The notes beneath the pieces are model-generated. The model was given only the letters and a program-made list of their open reading frames with translations. It made no database searches and was not told where the DNA came from. Shown piece after piece: positions 19,651-28,901 of a stretch of 64,000 nucleotides of DNA. Position 1 is the stretch's first letter, and every line of letters starts with the position of its first letter. This DNA comes from Micavibrio sp. UBA2705. GTDB lineage: Bacteria; Pseudomonadota; Alphaproteobacteria; Micavibrionales; Micavibrionaceae. The position numbers were made by a program, and so were the translations under genes. The stretch spans positions 17,285 through 81,284 of the forward strand of contig DELD01000002.1 of NCBI GenBank assembly GCA_002354205.1, given 5' to 3'.

Positions 19651-20241
19651 TTAAGGCCGGGCATTTTGTCCCGTCACCTCTACCGCCGCTTTATGCAGTG
19701 ATTTTAAACGTCGGCGACGCTGTATATTCTTTATACGTTTAACTGCTATAAAAAACACCACAAAAAATACAGGCCACGTAAGTGCCGCGAGCATATAGCC
19801 CCCGACCACCCAGGGCACAAACAGCGCTAAAGGCTGATGCAGCGCCATATCAACAGATTGCCAGAGCGTTATGCCATCAGGCAAGTTAAGCGCCACACTC
19901 ATACCAAACAGAGAAAACACAGTCACGCCTAGCTTATAACTTAAATACCACATAAAAGGAAATGTCCACGGATTACCGATAATCGTACCCACCAGCGCCG
20001 CAAAATAATTTGCCCGTATACAAAAACTAAAGGCAAAAGCCTGCAATATATGCGTACCAACAATCGGCGTGAAAGATATCGAAGCCCCCATCGCCATACC
20101 CCCTGCAATGCGATACGGCGTATCAGACAGGCGAATAATACGGCAGGCCATATAACGCAAAGTCCGCAACCACCCCATAGAAGGCCACAAAGCTTCGCGC
20201 GTTGATTGCAGAAATGTAAGCGGGTTTTTACGCTGGAACAT
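19651..20241 (-). CDS. DUF2062 membrane protein
   Basis: 196 residues. The DUF2062 signature (GGMAMGASISFTPIVGTH, then GTIIGNPWTFPFMWYLSYKL) is clear, with three to four membrane segments and a basic C-terminal tail (IKNIQRRRRLKSLHK). The family is widespread in proteobacteria with no established activity. It lies 32 bp upstream of acpS on the same strand, so it may lead that transcript. Confidence 0.85.
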   Translation of the reverse strand: MFQRKNPLTFLQSTREALWPSMGWLRTLRYMACRIIRLSDTPYRIAGGMAMGASISFTPIVGTHILQAFAFSFCIRANYFAALVGTIIGNPWTFPFMWYLSYKLGVTVFSLFGMSVALNLPDGITLWQSVDMALHQPLALFVPWVVGGYMLAALTWPVFFVVFFIAVKRIKNIQRRRRLKSLHKAAVEVTGQNARP

Positions 20242-20315
20242 TTGGTTTATTTTATCTCTTATCGCTTACATGGCTTAAAATCACTTACATCACAAAATGT
20301 AAAATAAGCGGGGCT

Positions 20316-21167
20316 TTAGAATGAAAATTCGCGTTTCACCGCATCATTTCGGTTTTGCACGACGACATGAATGGATTTCCCAATCAGCGCCGCATTAAGG
20401 TCTTCAACACCTTCAGGCGCGGCAATTTTTATCATCGCTTCGGTTTGACTACCCTCTTGCAATGTAATTTCTGGCGGCGCAGTTAAAACCACCGCATTAT
20501 GCGCGTCAACAAATACATTCGTATCTTCAAATCCTGCGCTTGCACGCACAGCGAGGACAAGCGCGTCTTTTGAAACAACAGCGAAGTTTATCGCCAGACC
20601 AGACACCGCGCCCTCATGCGGGATGCGGCGCTCAGCAAGGCGGCGCATTGCTTGGTTGCGGGCGAGTTTTTTGTCGTTTTTATCAAAGACCGGCAGCTCT
20701 ATGATAAACTCTTCAGGAACACAGACTTTTTTACAGACCATATAAAACACTTTCAGCTTCCCTGTATAATCAGGATTATCCGCAAAATCATCTTTCAACG
20801 TAAAATCAATCGGGAAGACGGTCTTCTCGTCATAAATATAGCTCACCATATCATAAGCTTCGTGGCGTTTGGGCACTGGCCAATAAATCTGCGCAGCGCC
20901 GATGCCGCTATTTTCCTCTGGCGTAATGCGCAGTGGGATGCCTGCATCCCCTGGGAAGCGCCAATAGCTATACCAGCCATCCGTAAACTCCATATGCAAC
21001 AGGCCTTGATATATAGGGCTTTCACCGTCATCTGCCTGCCCTGTTGGCAGCAGGCGCAATTTGCTTTGCGGGCTTTCATGCCAAATATCATCCGCCGCCG
21101 AAGGCTGCGCCGTAAAAACGAGTAGCGTTAACAGTAGAAAATATGCTAAAATTTTATTATATTGCAT
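20316..21167 (-). CDS. DsbD N-terminal-domain-like periplasmic protein
   Basis: 283 residues. A signal peptide ends near residue 25 (QPSAADDIW). The first half matches the periplasmic immunoglobulin-like domain of DsbD/ScsB proteins: WYSYWRFPGDAGIPL, then KVFYMVCKKVCVPEE with the conserved Cys pair. The membrane and thioredoxin domains of full DsbD are missing, so this is a stand-alone domain protein. It probably takes part in periplasmic thiol or metal handling, but no partner gene is next to it. It is transcribed divergently from the YqgE gene. Confidence 0.75.
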   Translation of the reverse strand: MQYNKILAYFLLLTLLVFTAQPSAADDIWHESPQSKLRLLPTGQADDGESPIYQGLLHMEFTDGWYSYWRFPGDAGIPLRITPEENSGIGAAQIYWPVPKRHEAYDMVSYIYDEKTVFPIDFTLKDDFADNPDYTGKLKVFYMVCKKVCVPEEFIIELPVFDKNDKKLARNQAMRRLAERRIPHEGAVSGLAINFAVVSKDALVLAVRASAGFEDTNVFVDAHNAVVLTAPPEITLQEGSQTEAMIKIAAPEGVEDLNAALIGKSIHVVVQNRNDAVKREFSF

Positions 21168-21254
21168 TGCGTTTTTACCTTTACAATCTAACTTAGTAAT
21201 AATAAGCCATTACGCTGAGAAATAAAGGACTATATCGCATATTAGGACATAAAA

Positions 21255-21908
21255 ATGCCAGATAATAAAAAGCCACAGAGCGACACAGCCAAGACTGAAC
21301 ACAAAGCAAATCAAGCAGACTTAGAGATAAGTAAGCCCAGCAAAAGCGGGACAGCCTGCCTAGCGGGAAAGCTTTTGGTGGCTATGCCCAATATGGATGA
21401 TGAGAGTTTCAAAAACGCGACCATCTTCATGTGCGCACATGATGAAAAAGGCGCAATGGGGCTGATTGTGAATGACAAAATGCCCAATATTGATTTTGAA
21501 CAGCTTTTGCTCAAACTTAAAATCGAACATGGCGACCATAAATCCATCAAAATTCCTGTCTTGCGTGGAGGGCCCTTAGACTCTTCGCGCGGCTTTGTTC
21601 TACACAGCAAAGATTTTAACCGCAAAGACACTATTAATGTCGATGAACGTTTCAGCGTTACCGGCACAATGGATGCATTAAAAGCCATTGCCGATGGCAG
21701 CGGACCAAATGAAGCGATATTCATGCTGGGTTATTCAAGCTGGGATGCAGGGCAATTAGAAGAAGAATTGCGCGATAATAGCTGGATTATCGTTGACGCT
21801 GATAAAGATATTATTTTCAACACCACCCCCGATAAGGTCTGGCGCAAAGCCATGTCAAAAATTGGCGTCAACCCTGATATGATCTCAAATGTTACGGGCA
21901 ACGCTTAA
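21255..21908 (+). CDS. YqgE/AlgH family protein (UPF0301)
   Basis: 217 residues. A Lys/Ser-rich N-terminal extension of about 35 residues precedes the family domain: KLLVAMPNMDDESFKNATIF, then HDEKGAMGLIVND, VLRGGPLDSSRGFVLH and GYSSWDAGQLEEELRDNSW. All conserved blocks are present. The family's function is still uncertain, although AlgH was linked to alginate regulation in Pseudomonas. The ribosome-binding site AGGA is 7-8 bases before the ATG. Confidence 0.92.
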   Translation: MPDNKKPQSDTAKTEHKANQADLEISKPSKSGTACLAGKLLVAMPNMDDESFKNATIFMCAHDEKGAMGLIVNDKMPNIDFEQLLLKLKIEHGDHKSIKIPVLRGGPLDSSRGFVLHSKDFNRKDTINVDERFSVTGTMDALKAIADGSGPNEAIFMLGYSSWDAGQLEEELRDNSWIIVDADKDIIFNTTPDKVWRKAMSKIGVNPDMISNVTGNA

Positions 21909-21990
21909 CCTGCCATAACCGTCATTATATTTGCGCAGCGCGCGCGATTATGTTAATGTGATCCTCATAAAATACCATAATGGGATAAAC

Positions 21991-22800
21991 ATGAACTCTA
22001 AGCACGACAGCCACGCACAGCGCGCCCTAGACTTTGAGTTAAAATCATTCGTCAAAGCCTGCCTTGTGGAGCGCAAACAGCACAACACACTTGGCGATCT
22101 TATTCACGCGGTGCAGAATAAAAACGCGCTTTATGTCGCTGAACCTTGGGTGACCAAGGATGAGCGCAGCATTGCCCATGAAGTGCTGTTCCGTTTTCGT
22201 CACAAATCAAACAAAATTCTTCGTTACAGCCATGTCGCCAGAGATTTAAACTCATCTGACCTTGCCAAAGGCTTCGACCTTGTCAATTTTTTCAATATCC
22301 TCTCATGGCTACCATCCGATGAAAAAGCCCCGCCCTGTTCCATCAACATGACTCATGACAGCTTAACAACGCCTGAGATTTGTGAAAAGATCATCGCCGC
22401 TAACGCCCACCGCAAAGGGCCGCAAATCATTATTGAGATTTTAGAAGATGAACGCATCTTTACCGGAAATGAACTCCAAATGCTACAACAAATGAAGCAA
22501 AGCGGCATTATATTCGCGCTTGATGATTTCCGCGTCAGCACCGATAGTGACTGGCAACGCCTAAAGGGCTTAGAAAGCATCGTTTCCTACGTCAAATTAG
22601 ATGGTAAAGATTCCGTGCGCCCATTCCTCGATAACGATGGCGCAAAGATCAGCGCCCTGTTTAATCACATCAGCAACATTCAAAACCTTGTCGGCGCAGA
22701 TAAAAAAATCATCGCCGAATGGGTTGAAACGCCGCAAGAGGCGCATAAATTATTTGCTGGCGGCGTTCATGCCGTGCAGGGACATAAGTTAGTCTTTTAA
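21991..22800 (+). CDS. Stand-alone EAL-domain protein (candidate c-di-GMP phosphodiesterase)
   Basis: 269 residues from the ATG at 21991 (MNSKHDSHAQR); upstream in-frame starts are poor. It has a single EAL domain with no GGDEF, PAS or membrane part. The EAL motif reads EVLFRF. Other metal and catalytic positions look kept: the Asn in CSINMTHDSL, the Glu in IIIEILEDE, the Asp pair in FALDDF, the Lys in YVKLDGK, the Glu in AEWVET and the Gln in VQGHKL. The divergence (DDF not DDFG, AEW not AEG) makes activity uncertain; it could instead be a c-di-GMP-binding effector. Confidence 0.8.
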   Translation: MNSKHDSHAQRALDFELKSFVKACLVERKQHNTLGDLIHAVQNKNALYVAEPWVTKDERSIAHEVLFRFRHKSNKILRYSHVARDLNSSDLAKGFDLVNFFNILSWLPSDEKAPPCSINMTHDSLTTPEICEKIIAANAHRKGPQIIIEILEDERIFTGNELQMLQQMKQSGIIFALDDFRVSTDSDWQRLKGLESIVSYVKLDGKDSVRPFLDNDGAKISALFNHISNIQNLVGADKKIIAEWVETPQEAHKLFAGGVHAVQGHKLVF

Positions 22801-22874
22801 CTTCGTCGTGCTATTGACATATTTTTCAGCTTCATGCTATCACTTCCTTATACATATCAAGGGAGTTTTATAAT

Positions 22875-23321
22875 ATGGTTATGATTGATGGCTGGGTATA
22901 CGAGCGTGGGAAGTCTGTATATCTTTCACAAGAATTTAAAATGGCCGTTTTCACAGGTCAGAAATTGATTAGCAATAAACCGACCGTGCTTTTAAAGGAT
23001 TACAAGAACGATGAAGAAATCATCATTAAGCCGCATTACGAGGAAAACGAAGCATTAGAAATCAGCGGTGAGAAAGTTTATAGAAACGCTTCATCTTTTG
23101 CGATTCCATTTAATGCGTTAAGTGCAGGGCAGCTAGAATACTGCAAAAGCGTTGCAGAGAGCATGAGCCAAATAAAAATCAATTATGATGCATCAATTGG
23201 CGAGGTTACAATTATCGATCAATGTACTGGTGAAATCAGCTCGCTTCCTGCTGCTGCATTGGATCGCGACGTCGTAGAAGCAAAAAACGGCTCAAGCAAG
23301 CCACCAAGAATTATCGTTTAA
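22875..23321 (+). CDS. Protein of unknown function
   Basis: 148 residues, soluble and probably mostly beta (VYLSQEFKMAVFTGQKLIS, then EVTIIDQCTGEISSL). No signal peptide, membrane helix or known motif. A good ribosome-binding site (AAGGGAG) precedes the ATG by 7-8 bases. Convergent with the GNAT gene downstream. Family not recognised. Confidence 0.55.
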   Translation: MVMIDGWVYERGKSVYLSQEFKMAVFTGQKLISNKPTVLLKDYKNDEEIIIKPHYEENEALEISGEKVYRNASSFAIPFNALSAGQLEYCKSVAESMSQIKINYDASIGEVTIIDQCTGEISSLPAAALDRDVVEAKNGSSKPPRIIV

Positions 23322-23353
23322 AATTGTCAGGCTGTCGCGCGAGTCAGCTGTCA

Positions 23354-23947
23354 TCAAACGTGCTGCGTACGCCACTCAGCTTTATTCAGCCCATATAATT
23401 TATGATCCGCCCGCACGCCGTTAATTTGAATATACCCCTTGGCGAACCCTTCTTCGGCAAAGCCTGCGCGAGTCAAGACGCGCTGCGATGGCGCATTATC
23501 GACCAAAGTCGCCGCATTGACACGCTCTAATTTAAGGAACGAAAAGCAAAATTTTAAGGATAGGGTCATCACTTCACCCATATAGCCCTGATTGACATGG
23601 TCTTTATCAATCCAGTAGCCGAGCGATGCAAATTGCGCCGCGCCGCGTGAGACGTTATTAATATTCATCCCACCGATAATCGTATCATCCTCTTTTTTAA
23701 TCACCAAAAGCGAATAGTTGCGATCATTAAGCCATTCTTTTTGCTGATAACGCAGGCGGCGGCGAAAGAAAGAATCTTGCAGGCCACCATCAGGCCATCT
23801 CGGTTCATAGGGCTGCAAATGCACCATATTGCGCCGGCGCACTTCACGCCATGGCGCGTTATCCTTGTCGATAGGTGGGCGCAGATAAATCCGCGCGGTT
23901 TCTAGCTTTGGGTGCTCAGGCGGCCATACGGGCTGTAAAATCATCAT
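23354..23947 (-). CDS. GNAT-family N-acetyltransferase, RimJ-like
   Basis: 197 residues. The GNAT fold is recognisable: the start LETARIYLRPPIDKDN, the beta4 region IIGGMNINNVSRGAAQFASL, the acetyl-CoA loop DHVNQGYMGEVM and the C-terminal NAPSQRVLTRAGFAEEGFA. This order resembles RimJ/RimL ribosomal-protein acetyltransferases; the substrate cannot be deduced. The start (tandem ATGs at 23947 and 23944) lies inside the end of the M16 protease gene, a 32-bp overlap that suggests translational coupling. Confidence 0.88.
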   Translation of the reverse strand: MMILQPVWPPEHPKLETARIYLRPPIDKDNAPWREVRRRNMVHLQPYEPRWPDGGLQDSFFRRRLRYQQKEWLNDRNYSLLVIKKEDDTIIGGMNINNVSRGAAQFASLGYWIDKDHVNQGYMGEVMTLSLKFCFSFLKLERVNAATLVDNAPSQRVLTRAGFAEEGFAKGYIQINGVRADHKLYGLNKAEWRTQHV

Positions 23948-25178
23948 AACGCTCCAAATGATCTAACGGGCCATGCCCCGATAAAGTCACCTTAGATGAG
24001 AATATTTTACGCGCCGCGCGTAAGACATCATCCGCCGTAACCGCATCCAATAATTTCATGCGGTCTTCAATTTCCAGCACTTCATTATAAGTCAGCAAGA
24101 AGCTCGCCTGCGCATTATTACGGCGCAATACGGATTCTTCGCCCTTCAGCATTGATGCACGAAGACGCGCTTTGGCGCGTTTCAGCTCTTCATCGCTAAT
24201 CGTAAGCTGCACCTTGCCAAGTTCATCACATAAAACAGGCAAAAGCTCGGGCAGTGATTTCGGGTCAGTGCCCGCATAGATACCAAAATGACCATCATCA
24301 TGGAACATCATATTGTAACTATAAATCGAATAGACAAGGCCGCGTTTTTCGCGAATTTCTTGGAACAAACGTGATGACATGCCGCCGCCAAGTATTTGCG
24401 AGAGCACCTTCACAGGGAAGTTTTCTTCGCTATATTGTGACATGCTTTGGAAACCGACAATGATATGCGCTTGTTCGCCATCTTTATGGGCGCGGCATTC
24501 ACCGCCCGTATAATTGGCTTTCGCATATGGCGCGTCTTTTGATTCAGGCAAATGGACAAACAGCTTTTCAACCATTTCAACCACATCTTTATGCTTTGCA
24601 TTACCCGCCACAGAAACCACCATGTTATTGGGCGTATACAGACGCTCAACATAGCCCACCAAAGATTCACGGCTCATATTTTGGATAATATCTGGCGTCC
24701 CTAAAATCGGCGCCCCTAAAGTCTGGTTGGCGTAAGCGGCTTCCTGATGAATATCAAAAATATGTTCGTCTGGGCTATCGGCATACATGCCGATTTCTTG
24801 AATAATCACGCCGCGTTCGCGTTCAATTTCTTCTGGCAGCATTGTCGAAAGCTGAATTTGTTCAGATAGGATATTCAGCGCAGCGCCTAAATCTTCTTTC
24901 ATCAAATGAATATAATAGCCCGTCGTTTCACGACCCGTAAATGCGTTTGTACTGCCACCCAAATTTTCAACCGCTTCAGCAAGCTGCAGCGCATTAAATG
25001 ACTTTGTTCCCTTAAACAGCATATGTTCAACCATATGCGCCACACCGTTTTCGGCCATATCTTCATGGCGCGTACCAACGCCGCAATAAACGCCCGCCGC
25101 CACTGTATGGACATGTGGAATTTCATCTGTTATGACGCGCAGGCCATTTTTTAAAGTGGTTAAGTGTCTTGTTTTCAT
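23916..25178 (-). CDS. M16 family zinc protease (processing-peptidase-like)
   Basis: 420 residues. The inverted zinc motif HMVEHMLFKGT (HxxEH) is near residue 47, with the downstream Glu region (ERERGVIIQEIGMYADSPD). The C-terminal half has the partner-domain signature SQILGGGMSSRLFQEIREKRGLVYS. Relatives are mitochondrial processing peptidase beta and bacterial PepR; the physiological substrate is unknown. It lies between thrC and the GNAT gene, in the common alphaproteobacterial order thrC-M16-acetyltransferase. Confidence 0.93.
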   Translation of the reverse strand: MKTRHLTTLKNGLRVITDEIPHVHTVAAGVYCGVGTRHEDMAENGVAHMVEHMLFKGTKSFNALQLAEAVENLGGSTNAFTGRETTGYYIHLMKEDLGAALNILSEQIQLSTMLPEEIERERGVIIQEIGMYADSPDEHIFDIHQEAAYANQTLGAPILGTPDIIQNMSRESLVGYVERLYTPNNMVVSVAGNAKHKDVVEMVEKLFVHLPESKDAPYAKANYTGGECRAHKDGEQAHIIVGFQSMSQYSEENFPVKVLSQILGGGMSSRLFQEIREKRGLVYSIYSYNMMFHDDGHFGIYAGTDPKSLPELLPVLCDELGKVQLTISDEELKRAKARLRASMLKGEESVLRRNNAQASFLLTYNEVLEIEDRMKLLDAVTADDVLRAARKIFSSKVTLSGHGPLDHLERYDDFTARMAA

Positions 25179-25219
25179 TGTCTACTCTACTTTCATGGTT
25201 GAGTACCCGCTCGCTTTTT

Positions 25220-26635
25220 TTAACGTGGGCTTTTCTCTTTAATATAGCTTTGCAATGCAGCTAAGTCATTATCAAGATGATGCATATGTTCTTCCCTACC
25301 CATTAAATCACTGACAAATTCAGGCAAGGCAGGATGCACCCCTGTGGCTTTTTCCACCGCATCAGGGAATTTCGCAGGATGCGCGCAGGCAAGCGCAACG
25401 ACAGGCGTGTCTTTCGGTAATTTATCGCGCATTTGATAAGCCGCATTAAGACCAATCGCGCTATGCGGATCCATCAACAAATCTGCGTCTTTATGAATTT
25501 GTGCAATTGTCTGCAAAGTCTCGGCATCACTTACCCGCGCAGCATCAAACAAATGATGGGCGGAAGCCAAGTGACCCGCATTGACCTCAAAATGACCCTC
25601 TGCGCTAAATATCTCCATGACATCTTTTAACTTTGCGCTATCACGGCCAAACAATTCAAACAAATAACGTTCAAAATTACTCGATATTTGAATATCCATT
25701 GATGGCGCTAAAGTCGGGTGAACGCCATCCATTTGCATTTTACCGCTTTCAAAGAAACGCGTTAGAATGTCATTGCTATTGGTTGCGACAATCAGCTTTT
25801 CAATCGGCAGCCCCATTTTCTTTGCAACGTAAGCCGCAAGAATATTACCAAAATTCCCTGTCGGCACAACAAAGCTTAATGGGCGCTGACACCCGCCAAG
25901 CGCTGCGGAGGCGACAAAGTAATACACCGTCTGCGCAATAATCCGCGCCCAGTTAATCGAATTCACAGCGGAAAGGTTCTGACTTTTTCGGAAATCATGG
26001 TCGTTAAATGATGCTTTGACCAAGTTTTGACAGTCATCAAACGTCCCCTTAACCGCAATCGGGTGGACATTTGGTGCATTAACCGTCGTCATTTGGCGGC
26101 GCTGCACATCAGAAACGCGCCCATCAGGGAATAATATAAACATATCAACGTTCTTACATGCAAGGCAGCCTTCTATCGCTGCCGATCCTGTATCACCAGA
26201 CGTTGCGCCCACAATCGTCACACGCTCGCCGCGATCTTCAAGCGCCGCATCAAACAAATGCCCCAGCAATTGCAGCGCGACATCTTTAAACGCCATCGTT
26301 GGACCGTGAAACAGCTCCAGTGACCATAAATTCGGTTCTAGCTGACGAAGTGGCGTGATTGATTTATCGTGAAAGCGAGTCTCTGCCGCGCCATAAGTTT
26401 TTTCTAAAATAGTCTTCAGGCGCGCACCGGCGAAATGTTCATCAACAAAGGGGCTAATCACATCATAAGCAATTTCGGCATAGCTTTTCCCTGCCATCCC
26501 CTTAAGCTGATCAGCTGAAAGCTGCGGCCAGCTATCGGGCATGAACAAGCCGCCATCTGATGCAAGGCCAGAGAGCAGAATTTCTGAGAAGCTTTTACCG
26601 CTTTCACCGCCGCGCGTTGAACTATATGTCATCAT
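25220..26635 (-). CDS. thrC: Threonine synthase
   Basis: 471 residues from the tandem ATG at 26635 (MMTYSSTRGGESGKSFSEI), with AAAGGG 8 bases upstream; earlier starts overlap the M32 gene. It converts O-phosphohomoserine to threonine with pyridoxal phosphate. The PLP lysine lies in HGPTMAFKDVALQLLG, the phosphate-binding region in ATSGDTGSAAIEG, and FVVPTGNFGNILAAYVAKKM is conserved. It belongs to the longer class of threonine synthases, as in E. coli. Likely co-transcribed with the M16 and GNAT genes. Confidence 0.96.
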   Translation of the reverse strand: MMTYSSTRGGESGKSFSEILLSGLASDGGLFMPDSWPQLSADQLKGMAGKSYAEIAYDVISPFVDEHFAGARLKTILEKTYGAAETRFHDKSITPLRQLEPNLWSLELFHGPTMAFKDVALQLLGHLFDAALEDRGERVTIVGATSGDTGSAAIEGCLACKNVDMFILFPDGRVSDVQRRQMTTVNAPNVHPIAVKGTFDDCQNLVKASFNDHDFRKSQNLSAVNSINWARIIAQTVYYFVASAALGGCQRPLSFVVPTGNFGNILAAYVAKKMGLPIEKLIVATNSNDILTRFFESGKMQMDGVHPTLAPSMDIQISSNFERYLFELFGRDSAKLKDVMEIFSAEGHFEVNAGHLASAHHLFDAARVSDAETLQTIAQIHKDADLLMDPHSAIGLNAAYQMRDKLPKDTPVVALACAHPAKFPDAVEKATGVHPALPEFVSDLMGREEHMHHLDNDLAALQSYIKEKSPR

Positions 26636-26648
26636 CGTCTTGACCCTT

Positions 26649-28226
26649 TTATATCTTAATTTCTTCGCGCAAATAACGCTCACGCAGATGCGCCATTAAA
26701 AACTCTGGTGATGCTTCTTTACCGGTAATATCACGCATTAATTCATGCGGCCCCAGCAAGCGTCCACGCGAATGAACATATTTATTAAGCCACGCCGTAA
26801 TCGGCTGGAAATTACCTGTGCGAATAAGCGTATAGAAATCGGGTAAGTCTTGGCGCATGGTTTGATAAAACTGCGTCGCGAGCATATGCCCAATTGTGTA
26901 AGACGGGAAATAACCAAATTTAGCCACGAACCAATGGACATCTTGCAAAATGCCTTCGCCATGATCCTGCGGCGATACGCCAAGAAGCTCATAAGAGCTT
27001 TCCGTCCACATCTCTGGCAGCTGTTCGACCTGAATGCGCCCTTCAATCAAATCGCGCTCCAAGCGGTAACGCAGTAAGATATGTAAGAAGTAAGTCACCT
27101 CATCGGCGCGTTTACGATCCACCGTCGGGCGCACATGCGTTTTAATCGCACACAAGTTCTCAGGGTGCAGCGTTGGGTCATGCATCGCCTTAAACAAGCC
27201 CTCAAGGCGCGGCGAAAGAAATTCAAAAAATTCTTCCGTGCGCCCGATAAGCATTTCCACAAGCAGCGCCTGCGATTCCTGCATCGCAGAGCCGAGATCA
27301 GCCGCAACAGGCTGATAACGCCAGGATTTACGCGGCAAGCCTTGAATATACAGGCCGTGCCCCGCTTCATGCATGGCGCTTTTTAAAGAATCAAGGAAGT
27401 TGGAGGTATCAACATTTTTAATCACAAGGCGCGTATCATCGGGTGTGCCACCCTCAACAGGGTTATGGCCCGTTTGATAAAGCCCGCCGCGTTCAAAGTC
27501 AAAACCAAACAGTGCCAGCATTTCTTCATTGAGCCACATTTGCGAGTCAACGGGGTAGCTATCAGCGAGCTGTATCGGTTCAGGTTTCTGCGCTTGAAAC
27601 GCCATGACTTCTGGAATTAACCCTTTAATGCTGCCTTCAAGCTGATTAAACCATTTATCAATCGTTGAATGGCTGTAACCCGGGCAATAATCTTGCAGCA
27701 GCGCATCATATAAATCTTCACCGCCGCGGGCTTTTAATTTTTTTTCTGCGATGCGGCGTTCAACATCAACGACATTACGCAAATGTTCGCGCGCGCTATC
27801 CCAATCATGGTTTTCGAGCGCGTTACGGTGACAGCGCCGCCCTTCATTAGCGACTTTGGCATTATATTCCATTAAGTCATCATCAATAAGGCTATGTTCA
27901 TCATAAACAGATGCCATAGCGCGCAAATTCGCACGATCCCAATCATCCCAATCCGTACTGTGATTATCTTCATGGGTTAGCGCCTTATCAAGCAGGCGGC
28001 GTATATCTTTGTTCACAATATCTTGGTGGACACGCTTATACAGATACGCAATTTGGTTCAGGCGCGAGCGATATGCGCCATCAGGCATGGCGGTTAAAAA
28101 ATCACGACCAAGAATTTCGCCAATCGCTTCTAAACGCCCGACATCACGAAAACGCCGTTTTAAATCCGTGTAGGCGTTACAAGGATGCAGCTGTTCTTGC
28201 TTCGTCGATTCAGTTGTCATTAACAT
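26649..28226 (-). CDS. Metallocarboxypeptidase, M32 (Taq) family
   Basis: 525 residues, near the usual 500. It removes C-terminal residues from peptides using a metal ion. The zinc motif is MHEAGHGLYIQGL (HExxH), followed by the conserved AMQESQALLVEMLIGR. The C-terminal family signatures HWFVAKFGYFPSYTIGHMLA and TGNFQPITAWLNKYVHSRG are intact. The start is ATG at 28226 or 28220. It ends 13 bp before thrC and may share its transcript. Confidence 0.94.
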   Translation of the reverse strand: MLMTTESTKQEQLHPCNAYTDLKRRFRDVGRLEAIGEILGRDFLTAMPDGAYRSRLNQIAYLYKRVHQDIVNKDIRRLLDKALTHEDNHSTDWDDWDRANLRAMASVYDEHSLIDDDLMEYNAKVANEGRRCHRNALENHDWDSAREHLRNVVDVERRIAEKKLKARGGEDLYDALLQDYCPGYSHSTIDKWFNQLEGSIKGLIPEVMAFQAQKPEPIQLADSYPVDSQMWLNEEMLALFGFDFERGGLYQTGHNPVEGGTPDDTRLVIKNVDTSNFLDSLKSAMHEAGHGLYIQGLPRKSWRYQPVAADLGSAMQESQALLVEMLIGRTEEFFEFLSPRLEGLFKAMHDPTLHPENLCAIKTHVRPTVDRKRADEVTYFLHILLRYRLERDLIEGRIQVEQLPEMWTESSYELLGVSPQDHGEGILQDVHWFVAKFGYFPSYTIGHMLATQFYQTMRQDLPDFYTLIRTGNFQPITAWLNKYVHSRGRLLGPHELMRDITGKEASPEFLMAHLRERYLREEIKI

Positions 28227-28356
28227 ATACTTTATAAGATCCGCGTAGAGGGCACACGCTAACCATTATAGGCGGGAATGCGCAAAAGTCCACACAAAGC
28301 CCTGCAATTATATGTTTAAAACGACTTAAAAATCATAAAAGAAAACCAAAGTACGG

Positions 28357-28812
28357 TTAAGGCTTTGGCGCGATCTTCAAATCAACATATTCATACATTG
28401 CAGGAATTTCGGCGACGAACGCGAAGAAACGGATGCTTTCATCATAGCCAATGCGTGCACCCTCAACCACTATACCCTCATCATCAAGCGCAGCGATTAA
28501 ACCTTGATAAGCATCATGGCTCTGCAGTGCCGTATCCTCGTTATCATCATTGGCAAAAAACTTACGTGGCGGCTTATCTTTAAAAGCGCTATTACAGGCG
28601 CGGATTAAGTTTGAAACCCCATGCTTAAATAGCGGGCGGTCTTCAAAATAAATGCGGTAAGGCACATCATTATACATCGCATCAACAAGGCCATCTATAT
28701 CCGCCGCCGCTTTTGCAAATGCTTTTTGTAGGCACGCGGTTTTATAAGTTTCGAATTTCTTATCTTGCGCCTTTTGCGCGCGCTGCTTTAATGCTTTTTC
28801 TACATTACGCAT
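28357..28812 (-). CDS. Protein of unknown function
   Basis: 151 residues from the ATG at 28812 (MRNVEKALKQRAQ), with AAAGGGGAGAG upstream. A helical, Lys/Ala-rich N-terminus is followed by a mixed domain (DGLVDAMYNDVPYRIYFED, then SIRFFAFVAEIPAMYEYVDL). No signal peptide or membrane helix. I do not recognise the family. Isolated between the M32 gene and the chemoreceptor pseudogene. Confidence 0.5.
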   Translation of the reverse strand: MRNVEKALKQRAQKAQDKKFETYKTACLQKAFAKAAADIDGLVDAMYNDVPYRIYFEDRPLFKHGVSNLIRACNSAFKDKPPRKFFANDDNEDTALQSHDAYQGLIAALDDEGIVVEGARIGYDESIRFFAFVAEIPAMYEYVDLKIAPKP

Positions 28813-28901
28813 CTTATCTCTCCCCTTTATATCATGGGAAAGATTTAACATATAAAAACAGCCTGCACAATAGCCTATCTTAGCGATAAAACTGCGCTAG
28901 T

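Noticed and set aside
20616..21125. 169-codon plus-strand frame
   Set aside because: Lies wholly antisense to the DsbD N-domain-like gene, whose sequence has clear family motifs.
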